From: Syngnathus acus | Lineage: Eukaryota; Chordata; Actinopteri; Syngnathiformes; Syngnathidae | DNA length: 64,000 nt | Direction: 5' to 3' | NCBI RefSeq assembly: GCF_901709675.1 | Contig: NC_051107.1 | Span: 2,783,501-2,847,500 of the forward strand | Shown here: positions 13,101 through 22,802 of the stretch, in pieces | How positions within the stretch are numbered: the first letter of the stretch is position 1 | Layout of the letters: the number at the start of each line of letters is the position of its first letter | Made by a program: the position numbers and the translations under genes | Notes under the pieces: generated by a model | Databases searched by the model: none | What the model was told of the DNA's origin: nothing | The model's input: the letters and a program-made list of their open reading frames with translations, nothing else

Positions 13101-16100
13101 GTTTGTTTTACACAGGAAGCTCCGCAGCTGTCCCGGGGTGTCCTGCATGCCCCCCCCAAAGACCCCCCCTCCCTCCTTACAATGCCACTGTTTTCTTCAA
13201 ATTCCTTACAGACTTTCTTGCCATTAGTGTATTTTCGCTGCAGCTATTACGAGGCAGGAAATGAACCGTTTCAGTCAAGACAGGTTAATTCATAACACGT
13301 GCAACAAACTGTAGTGGAATTTTGTTTCTCAACCCAAAAATATAAACTACTGTAAAAAAAAAAAAAAAAAAAATCCTTATCCAGGATACTCTAGGAACAG
13401 ATTTCACATCAAACAGCAGAGGCTCCTAAATGAAGCCAGTCCAATTTGTCTGCGCCTTTCTTTCCTTCCACAGCAACCCCCCCCACCACAAAAAAAACTT
13501 CCAAACAAAAGGCTGCTTGTCTGTGAGGAATTTTCCACATTCCTTACAACGACAGACAGTTTTCTGCTCTACAAAGGGCCCTTCGGCAAATTCCCCCTAA
13601 TCGCCGGACCCTGTTAGGTGTAATTCATAACTGGGGGCCCCCGCTGGCTGTCGGGACAGTGGGTGGCGTCAAAGCACGTTCAATCGTTACCAAAACATAA
13701 TTCATGCGACTAACGTTACCTTGACGTGTTTGCGTGACCGTGGTAAATCCGGCAAATATCTGTTTGAACTGCAGCTGTGCGCTTACCTGGGACTACCTGA
13801 GGTTTACATTGCCAATGTTTACTAAAATACTCTTGTTTGGTCAATGAGGAAGCTGCTGATAGCGTTATCTTTTCGGCTTACATCTGGTTTAGATATGGTC
13901 CAACCCGACTCCTTTCCAGGGCACAGGTCAACTTTTTTTTTCAAATTTGTTTGGGTCTTAAAACACTTGGGGCGACAATAAAGGGAAATACAATTTTGCA
14001 GGTGATAAGGACAGAGCTTGCTTTGTTTTGGGCGGAAACGATTAATCGAATAATACGCGCCGAAACGATGACACCCACGTCACTCACCGGATCGTTACAG
14101 ACCGTGTGGTGACCCCAAGTGGACAAAGATAAAACCTGCACCTTACATGTTTTTGTTAAATACAAAAATGTTTTTATCCGACAAAACTTTTGTTATTATG
14201 GTCGGAATTTCATCTGCTCTATGTCCAGGCGGACTGTTTATTCCCAAGCGTTCCACAAACCTGCCATATAAGTAAAATGTTCACCTAGGCAAAGTGCTCT
14301 ATTAGGCACAGTTGTTAAAGTTTAACTATTTAAATGTCAAGCATTCCAGATTTTAACAGCCTCCTACACGACATAGCGCTCGGTCTGATGCGTATCCCAT
14401 TACAGCCGTTTCAAGCGTGCAAGCCCGTTGTGTTTGCGGAGGTTGAACCTCGTCGCTCCAATTATCCAGCCGGCTTCAAAGGAGGTGCAAAGGTTAGCGG
14501 GCTCAGTAACGGTTAACTAGAGCAAACAGCAGCTTCTACCTTAAGGGAGAACGAAAACCTGTGCAAGGACAGCGGCGCGGGAATGCGGTCTGCAGGTTGT
14601 TTATGAGCAAAGCAGTTCTAGTTAGATTTTGTTTAGGACCAAAATGTGGAAGCGGAGTTTATTCAGTTTTCTCAAAAAACAATTTGACTGAATGCTACAG
14701 ATGTTTTGCTAGTTGGGCTTGGCTGAAACAACTTGTGATCTGATCCACCAATCAGAGGATGGAAAAATGACCTCATCGAGGATTGGCTCCCCCCCCTCTT
14801 GAGGACAAATGTGAAATTTGATTGGTTTAAAGACTAATTGCTAATGTAACACGATTGATTCCAGGCAGATTTAATTGACATGGCAACACAGACAAGCTCA
14901 AATCTGATTGGATGCGTGATCTAGAAATGTTCTTGGATATTGCTCAGGTCATATGTGTGTGCGAGTACATTTCTTAGCGAGTCAAGTAGAGGCTAAAACA
15001 TTTCGACACAAAAGGGGGGAGCAAGCTGAGTCTCTTATGAATGGCGGCCTGTGCAATGTACTTTCTGGGGAGTGAAAGCTTTTTCCCTTTGATCGGCTGG
15101 GACTTCTGGGTGGGTGAGAAGCCCACGAGGAGAGCTCGCATTCTTCGAGCAGCAGACGGGGAGGGGGATTGTGTTTCAGTCGAGAAAGGGGTCCCAACCG
15201 CACTCCCCTTTTGAGTCATTCTTACCCAACATTCCTTTGAATGGGCTGCCCTCGTGCTACGCCTCAAGCTGTCTCCAGAATCACTTGTACGAGCCAGCAG
15301 CTGCTGGGGCCTACAAGTGATTCATAGTGTCAGAGCTGGGCGACATCAAAAAGCCGCCACAGTAAGTGAAAGACAATGCGGTGATTTTTTTTTTTTTCGG
15401 GGGTCGGGCGGGGGCAAAGGGAACGAAGGGGTCTTAGCGAGGGCACTGCGAGAGAGAGAGAAAGCAGGGAGTTGTTTTTTTTTTTTAATGACCAGTTGTC
15501 ATTTTGTACACGCTGAATTATTTTTAGGCATTGAAACAGTAGGTGATAAGTCTTCCAACTTGGAACCGTTTTATTTTTTTTGCACCTTACTTATGTTTCG
15601 CATCTGGTGTTGGCATAGACTCGGTCCAAAACCCACCAGCTGCTAAAAGTGATCTTGGGGTAGGGGGGGGCCTCAGTGGTCCTCCAGCTGGCCTGGATTA
15701 TAAGCACAGGATACTCCATGTTCTCGGCCAGGCTGCTCAGCTGTTCATTTGCTTTAATGCTACTTCCTGTGAAGATTTAGGAAGGCTTAGGACATCCCTC
15801 ACACTACATCAGTCGATTTGCAATTCCTGGAAACTGGATAGAAAGGTTCAACGAAAACTAGAGTTGAGTAAGAAACCATTCACTGTCATGATTGGCAAGA
15901 TCATTTTGTTTCATTTTACATTTCATGATACTGAGGTGAGTCCCAGAGGACTTGAGATTGAGGACTTAGGTTTCTGTTCTTTGTCCCTGAATCTCTTTCT
16001 CGAACTTTTGTTTGTCCTGGACATTGTCTTGAGATCAAGGACTTGGTTTCTCTTCATCTCCCGAATTTATTTCTTGGAACTTTGGTTTGTCCGGGACATG

Positions 16101-18625
16101 ATCTTGAGATTAAGGACTTATGTTTCTCTTCATTGTCCTTAAATCTCTGGAACATTGGTACGCCCTGGATATTGTCTTGAGATCGAAGACTTAATGTTCT
16201 CTCCTGAATTTCTTTCTAGAACTTTTGTGTGACCTGGATGTCTTGAGCTCGAGGACTTAAGTTTCTCTTCTTTATCTCCTTTCTAGAACTTCTGGACATT
16301 GTCTTGAGATTGACTACTTCAGTTTCTCTTTGTCTCTTGCCTCTATTTCTAGAACCTTAGTTTGTCCTGGACATAGACGTGCCATTCAGAACTTGTATCT
16401 GTTCCTCTCCTCTTTCCAAAGTTATCTTTATGACTTGTACTTAAGTGACAGACTATAGCGTATTACTTCCCAGGAATGTTCCATCCATACACATTATATA
16501 TCGAGCTTACCGCTGTCAATCCGAATAAGAGATTCAGCCAGTCTCAATTTGCTTAGGTCTCAATGTCTATGAGGTGTGAAGAGCAGCTGCATTCTATATC
16601 GCGGATGTCATCCACCAACATTCCCTTGGAGCTTATAATGCCCCTGTGGTGGGTAGCCACTTCCTTTGGCTTTTTGCCTTCAGTCATAAAACGCAAGCTA
16701 GCCCTGTAAAACAGTTGGCTTTTATTATCGGTCAGTTTATATTACTTTTAGTTTACTTTGGCCAACGGCGATATAAATCAACAATACCTCCTGTTGAAGT
16801 TTTTGTGACGGGACAACATGAATCCATTCAGAATTTTCTCCGGATTTAATGTGAACTATAACACAGTTGAAACATGACACCCAGATACTATTACTTGGTT
16901 GAACTACTTGACGTACAACTTTCAGGTTTACATTCTGGTTTTGCCACTAGCTAAAATGCTATTAAGAATGTTTAACACTTATTTTGGTTTTCTTGCAGCC
17001 ACAGCAAGTTGTCCAGAAAAAACCTGCTCAGGTAAGAAATCCCCATTATGATGTATGTGGACTCATTATAGTAGCATTAGCATTAGTAGCATTAATTAGT
17101 AGCATTAGCATGATAGCATTATCACACTATGCTATAAAGCTTATTATACTAGTAGCATTAGCATGATAGCATTATCATACTATGCTATAAAGCTTATTAT
17201 ATTAGTAGCATTAGCTTGATAGTATTATCATACTATGCTATAAAGCTTATTATATTTAACACTGAATTGACTTTATTTAGGATGATTTATGTTTTGTTGG
17301 CTGGATTAATTTTGATTCCTAAAGCAAAACATGCTCTCCTTCCCTTCCACACTTGTAGACGTAACAAATAATTGTGAGTAATGCCTTGCTCCCCTTGCGA
17401 GTACATTCATTAGAGGGAGAATGGAAGTAGAGTGAGTGAAACATGACACAAGGACCCCCACCCCGGCATGCCCTCACTGTCCAGGAATCTACCAAACTCC
17501 CCGTGTTTGCTGGTACAGGCCACTTTTGCATAACTCACCTCTGATTTGTGGCTCTGTGGGAACAGGGCCTGAAGTAGTTGGGAGGTGCTGTGAGGCCCGG
17601 GGAGCTGCAAACCATAAAAATGTCGTTTAGCTTAGCTCACCCACTTTGATAGGCTGCTTTATCTCAGCCCAAACAACGCCCGGCTAGCGCAAAACCTCAA
17701 AACCATTTCATTCCGGCGTGCAGGGTGGGGTAAAGTTGATGCATCCAGATCCAGAAGCTAACTTAACTCTGTCAGGGGTGGGATGTGAAGACGTACAAGT
17801 ATTACTATCTAGAAGTAGATTCGTTTCCATTTTTCTCCTGAGAAATTTTTACGATACCCCCTAAAACACATGGCTTAAAAGCGAAGCGTGGAGAGTCTCT
17901 GTCACGGAAATACATGAGCGCAGTAAAGGATCGGAATTTGTATTTAAGTAAGTGTGTGGTGCCTCGAAACATGCTGTAACTGTGCTTTAAGACAGTCTCA
18001 TTAGCTTAATGCTAACTAACAATGCAAAACACCATAGGCGAGCTAATGGATCAGAATCACAATTTGCTTTTCTCACTTTTAACTTGCCTGCATGCAATAT
18101 TGTCAAGTTTGTGGATGGCAGGCCAATATGATTAAAGGTTCTTCTGTAGTACCGCCCCCCCACTTTCCCCTCCCTTGTTCTCGTTTGCCCCTCGTCACAC
18201 ATGGTAGCATTTAGCAGGCTCTTCAAGGCCGCGCCGTCTGCAAGCATTAATGAATGAAAGCGGGGCTGCACGTTTCAGAAAAACGCTCAATGGGTTTCAC
18301 TCCTGTGGCCTGGGAAAAGACAAAAATTTTAAATTGTGCCTGCTAGCTTCACTTTATAAAATGAAATGTGGAAAATGAAATTCACTTCATCTGAGTAGTG
18401 AGTGTGTTATGCCCATTATGGTATGCTTTTGACATTTTGAATTTAATATTGATTGATTCATTGCCAACATATTTGGTAAAGGTGGCAGCTGCCACCTCTG
18501 GCCACCCTGTAAAGCCGCCCATGGATATTTTGAGGAAAACCTTGACAATTGATCTTGTTCCTTTGCAGGAAGAAGAAGAAGAGGAGGAAGAAGACGAGGA
18601 GGAGGAGGAAGAGGAGGAAGATTAA
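7176..18625 (+). CDS. hmga2: High mobility group AT-hook protein 2 (HMGA2), complete
   Basis: Non-histone chromatin protein that binds the minor groove of AT-rich DNA and helps assemble enhancer complexes in embryonic and stem cells. Five exons: 7176-7277, 8200-8286, 8606-8656, 16999-17031 and 18569-18625. All junctions are phase 0 with consensus splice sites, giving 34+29+17+11+18 codons. The middle three exon sizes (87, 51 and 33 bp) equal those of human HMGA2, as does the total length of 109 aa. AT hooks: residues 24-31 (RRPGRPRK), 43-50 (KRPRGRPK) and 71-79 (KRRRGRPRK). Exon 4 encodes [11 protein letters not shown], the HMGA2-specific linker. Intron 3 is by far the largest (8.3 kb), as in mammals, where it is the tumour breakpoint hotspot. 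Oddities: hook 1 has Pro in place of the first Arg of the RGRP core, and the last exon encodes only Glu/Asp. The AT-hook series plus [11 protein letters not shown] exclude HMGA1. Confidence 0.97.
8720..9232 (+). repeat. Minisatellite, about 109-bp unit, about 4.7 copies, in hmga2 intron 3
   Basis: Units begin near 8720, 8825, 8938, 9047 and 9158 with 'gaaaacgtag'. Each contains 'cctgctagcatgacgtgcta', 'gcattgtgaagttgaggata' and 'ggttatggattgg'. Spacing is 105-113 bp and the last unit is partial. Each unit has an internal short inverted repeat around tgctagca / gctagcatg. It begins 64 bp after the exon 3 donor site. Confidence 0.9.
11011..11046 (+). repeat. GT then GA microsatellite
   Basis: A short (GT)n run passes directly into (GA)n and a G-run within hmga2 intron 3. 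Simple-sequence repeat with no further signal. Confidence 0.7.
11455..11535 (+). repeat. Degraded SINE/LINE-tail-like fragment in hmga2 intron 3
   Basis: The order 'cagctgggaaaagctccggc', 'gcaaccctgaata' and 'ggatggatggata' resembles the fish repeat that reads 'agctgggataggctccagc ... cgaccct ... atggatggatgg'. It is badly diverged. The rest of intron 3 (9240-15940) shows only long T and A runs, such as the 27-T run near 11961-11987, and no exon-like ORF. Confidence 0.4.
15951..16375 (+). repeat. Diverged tandem repeat, six units of about 61-77 bp, in hmga2 intron 3
   Basis: Units start at 15951, 16028, 16103, 16176, 16242 and 16303 with 'cttgagatt/c'. They then run through 'gaggactta', 'gtttctcttc', 'tttctagaactt' and 'gtcctggacattgt'. 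Units shorten towards the 3' side. A 199-codon ORF at 15543-16142 is open only because the array lacks in-frame stops, and it is not a gene. Confidence 0.85.
17098..17256 (+). repeat. 53-bp tandem repeat, three units, next to hmga2 exon 4
   Basis: Units start at 17098, 17151 and 17204 with 'agtagcattagcatgatag' and contain 'actatgctataaagcttatt'. Copies are nearly identical, so the array is recent. It begins 67 bp after the exon 4 donor site. Confidence 0.9.
18001..18052 (+). repeat. Interspersed repeat family A, copy 2 (5' part only)
   Basis: Reads 'ttagcttaatgctaactaac' and then 'accataggcgagctaatgga'. It matches the first 50 bp of the copies at 30964 and 44109, and lies in hmga2 intron 4. 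Confidence 0.55.
18569..18620 (+). repeat. hmga2: Homopurine GAR repeat coding for the HMGA2 acidic tail
   Basis: GAA/GAG codons form a purine tract broken only by one C in a GAC codon. It encodes eight Glu, Asp, eight Glu and Asp. Such tracts are slippage-prone, so tail length may vary between individuals. Confidence 0.85.
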
Positions 18626-21600
18626 GCTTCCATACCATGAAACCTCTACCTCATTCAGCTGTCAGGTCTTTCAAAGGGAAAAGACTACCTTGACCACTTA
18701 TATTTTTTTTTAACCTTTTCCACATGTTATTTTCCTTTTTTTTTTTTTAAAGTCCATATCCAGTATTTTTCCTTTGTCACTGGATGTTGGATGCAGAGAC
18801 CTGTCACCAAGCAGGCAAAAGATATTTCTCTTCCAATTTCCACAACATGCAGACACAGCCTTTGGCGCAGTTGGAGATGTCCTCGCTCTTAACCATCTCT
18901 GAAACTGAAACTGCAGGTTTTCTTCTCCGAATTATACAAATATTAGAGCAACCTACAACTTGACCTAAAATGATTACCATCAAGGACAGGGGGACGCTTT
19001 CCTCAGGGGGCAGTTTTATGATCAATCATGTTGACCTTTGACACCTATTTGAACCCTAAACCCAATAGCATAAGGTGTTAATTTTAATCTGACAAATAAA
19101 AATATTACTATAATATATCTTAAAATAGTATACCATTTCTGTTGGATGTAATCCTCACATCTCCAAAATTATTATTTTTCAAGAAATTAGAAGATTGTTT
19201 GTTATTAAACGTATCGGTATAAAGGAAGTAAATTCAACCACTTGCTTGAAATTTTGGAAATATAACAAAACCATGTGAGGATAAATTAGTGAGAAAAGAA
19301 AAATGGGCATAAATTTGACAGTCCTACATTTTTTTTTCAATCTAAAATAATGGTTTTAAAATTTTAATTAATTTCTAATAATTAGAATGAACATTCCAAT
19401 GCCCCAAATTTATATTTTAAAGCTTTAATTTTGACTTGAGGTCACATTACCCCGGTTTCGTTTATTTCCGCAACCTCAGTATTTTGCTTTAGTTACCCTG
19501 TTCTTGGTGGAATCGCAAACTTCCGGTTCAGTCATTTACGCCACAAACCAAACTTGTTTGCATCCGACTGCTGTACAGTATCGTTTAGTCGTGAATAGCT
19601 TAAGTTGTTTGCGTATGCGCAACGTAGCTTTAAAATCTCGCGAAACAACCTCATGAAAGAACAAAAACGCATTACCTCAGAACACACATGATACCTGGAT
19701 TTTTTTTTTTGCGGCAGCACGGCATCGGACATCTCATCTCACACTGTAACACGCAGAGGAGGCCTTGAAATAAATCTGCTGCTCAATCAGACCTTAGTGG
19801 GTCACTGATGTGCGGCGCCTTCTCAATGTCGTTTTTTTTTTTTGTCAAAACTACCTCCGACTCAGCACAAGCCGCTCTTGAAATGTCCGTTTATGTCACG
19901 GAATTTTATGATACTGTATATTGAAAACGAGGTCATGCTTGTTGACGTCTTCGCGCATTTTCTTTTGATGAGGTGCAAACGGAGAAAAAGCTCAAGTCAA
20001 GTTTGCGCCCGTTATAACGTAAACTCGAGGTTGTTCTGTCGTCTTTTAACTCATATCCTGAAACTTGGTGGGGAATTTTTTTTTTTTTTATATTTCTAAA
20101 AAGATTGTACTGCATATACAGCTATAAATGCAATGCTATGTTTTGAACACATTAAAGGATTTTCTTGGGTGGTGCTGTACAAGTACTGTATTTTTCGGAT
20201 TATAAGGCGCATGACGGCACGTTCAGGGAAACAATCCAGCAAAACTAAATTTGACATCCATTGAGTATTACAAGTGTGCCTTATTGTCTGAAAAATATGT
20301 TAATTGATTTGTAATTGCCACATGACGGCGGCAAAGCATTACTTTTGTCTAAATGTAACTCCTTAACTCACTTCGCCATATTTTCTTGATAACGAGATGC
20401 CAACAAATGGCGCCAAAGCAATACTTTTATACTCACCCATTCACTGCCAACCCAGTTGAAACCAATTTGACGTAGAAAGCAGCGAATGAGTTCGACATGG
20501 CGTCAATAACTAATTATATGCTCAAAATAGTTTTTTTTTTTTTTAAATCCATGAATGGGCGAATTCTGCTAAATTTACTTTGCTATTAGCGATTCCTGAA
20601 AAAAAAAATTCAGTGGTGTGTTTTTTTATACTTAATACACAAAAGCAGTTATGTATTCCTTCTAATATACTTTAATCTTACTTTCTATCTATACACGACA
20701 ATGCAACATATTTTCCTCAAACTGGGATGGACAATAGTTAACTTGAATGTTTTTTTTTTGTTTTTTTTTAAATGAGGGGCTGCTTTTCCTGATTGTACTA
20801 CCTACAGTATGAATGAACTGTACCTCAAAAGTATCAGCTAACAACGGACTAATCACGTCACTACCTCCAGTTTTGGTCATGTCTGTTTACGTTCAGTATG
20901 AGCAATGTTAATAATCTACAACGTATTATCAGGACTGCAGAAGTGTTTTTTTTTTTTTTTTTTTTGTCTAATCTCAGTACCTTTCTCACCCTCAAGTGGC
21001 TTTTCAGATTTGACTATTGTATTCATGTTTTCTTGTTTTTAAATAGATGGTATACTTGATTAGGAGTTCTCGTGTACGCAAATGTGATTTTTTTTTTTCT
21101 CTTCTCTTATATGGTTAAACCAGATGTATACGGGGATTGGTTTTTACTTTGAAAGAAAGTGTTGCGTTCTTGAAATTCATCCAAGGCTAGAGGTAGAGCC
21201 TCCGAGAAGCGACATGATTTTTTTCAATCCACCTTCATTAGCAACAGTTTATTCTTGCAGCAAATGTTTTTAATGTTAAAGCTGCCTTACTACACTGTGG
21301 ATGAACTTTCAGCTCTGGGAGTCTTAAAAAAAAAGTTACTCGTCATAACCTTTGTATTCTAGTACAATCAGATACACATTACTACCTCTCAAAGGGCCTA
21401 TTTTTACCTCAATCTCAAATCTAAATACTGTTTTGACATCCAGAGAGCATTTTGGGTGAACATCTTGAAATGTTTATTTTTTGCCGGGATACATTTTCTA
21501 CGACTGTTTTTCGATTCACCTCAACTGAACTTGTAACTTTTATTATGTAGTAGAAGCTGGGAGGCACGTGGTTGGATTTTTCCAAGCTCTCCACTGTTTT

Positions 21601-22220
21601 ATTTTCCTTTCTTCGACAGTATCTAACGTCTAAAGTATCTAACCTGTTTTGTTTGTTTTCTTTATCCACTTCCTTTCTTGGATTACAGTTTTTACTCGCT
21701 TGCTAAAAGTCTTTAGATATTCACTACATTTTATTCAGCACAATAATAAAAAAATGTATGGCAAACAGTGTGTGATTTTTTGTGATCGTGTAAAAAATGT
21801 GACTACCAGTCATGGTAGACTTCAACCCTGTTGAGAGCATGAGAATTTAAATTATTTATCATATATTTAAAAAAAAAAAATAACATTGAAAAAGTATTTT
21901 CCCCATTTAGTGATTCATGGACATCTTGTTTTGGTTTCGTAAATATGGTGAACCACAAGACTGTTTTTTACCACAAGGAAATGACCACAAATGCTTGTTT
22001 GGGAATACACACTAACCACAATTATTTTTTACTAAGGTCTGTTGACTTTTTTTTTTTAAATTTGCACGATTAGTGGTTAATCCTGGTGGAAAAAATTCCT
22101 GGGTTTATATTAGCAAGTTTTATAGCATAGCATGTTAGCATTTTATCCAGGTTTGCTTTTTTAAATATTACCTGGCATCGTGACATGGAACGAAGTTGCA
22201 ATAAAACTCTTTTTCCTCAT
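18626..22220 (+). promoter_or_regulatory. hmga2: hmga2 3'UTR with a cluster of let-7 seed matches
   Basis: Four CTACCTC sites lie at 18646, 19851, 20861 and 21382. The first is a full 8-mer with trailing A (18646-18653). Three TACCTCA sites lie at 19673, 20821 and 21405. About 0.4 such sites would be expected by chance in 3 kb of random sequence. Mammalian HMGA2 is the classic let-7 target, also with about seven sites. Poly(A) signal candidates are AATAAA at 21745-21750 (followed by GT-rich sequence) and at 22200-22205. The UTR includes an inserted short MITE (20184-20300) and many T-runs. The 3' end is inferred; no transcript evidence is available. Confidence 0.75.
20184..20300. mobile_element. 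Degraded short TACCGTATTTTCC-type MITE in the hmga2 3'UTR
   Basis: Starts 'tactgtatttttcggattat' with 'aaggcgca' and ends 'gtgccttattgtctgaaaaa'. This is a shortened, diverged copy of the family seen at 3381, 31997, 35349, 36739 and 49012. It lies between let-7 sites and would be transcribed as part of the UTR. Confidence 0.6.
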
Positions 22221-22699
22221 CATAAAATGTTTTATTTTTATATGAGTTTGAGTTTTATGTGAGTCAACATGCCATTACTTCCATTGCAGTTGAGTCAGCC
22301 CAGAACATTGCCACTCATTTTCCTTCATTCAAATACTTAGAATCCATTTTTTTTCTTCCATTCATTCCTTTTTCTGCACCACTTTTGCTGTTCAATAGCA
22401 GAAGTGTTAGAAAGCAAAGTAGTCCATTAATTGTGTATTCAACAGCGCGCTCTAGCGGCAAAACCGAGGCACTACAAGTAAATTTGTAATATTGAGATTA
22501 CTGTGTTTTATTTCGAAAGGTTTTCACTTCCTGTGTGTGTGTTCGATTACAAATTACTCCAAGTTTAATCTGGCATGTCATTGTTAAATTTTGAGTTTTA
22601 TATGTTTATGTTAAACATATATATTATTTTTAGTGTAGCGGGAACAAAAAGCTTCAATCAGAATTTCAACTCGCGTTGTTGTTACTATATTTTACTGTA

Positions 22700-22802
22700 T
22701 AGGGATTCCACTTCCGGTACAGTCTGGATCCAGGAAGTGAACACTGACAGTTTCGGTGGAAAGCAACAAAAAGATTTGCATTTAAAAATATAGTTTGTCA
22801 TT
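22700..22802 (+). promoter_or_regulatory. dera: dera core promoter with ETS/GABP motif
   Basis: CCACTTCCGGT at 22708-22718 is the complement of the ETS core ACCGGAAGTGG. A second GGAAGTG occurs near 22733. No TATA box is placed at a suitable distance. The arrangement fits a TATA-less housekeeping promoter. It lies only about 0.5 kb after the likely end of hmga2. Confidence 0.5.

Noticed and set aside
14099-14120. CTCF-like match 'gaccccaagtggac' in hmga2 intron 3
   Set aside because: Two or more core positions differ from the consensus; too weak to list.
15543-16142. 199-codon plus-strand ORF, the longest in the window
   Set aside because: It overlaps the six-unit tandem repeat in hmga2 intron 3. 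Its peptide repeats with the array and shows no domain.
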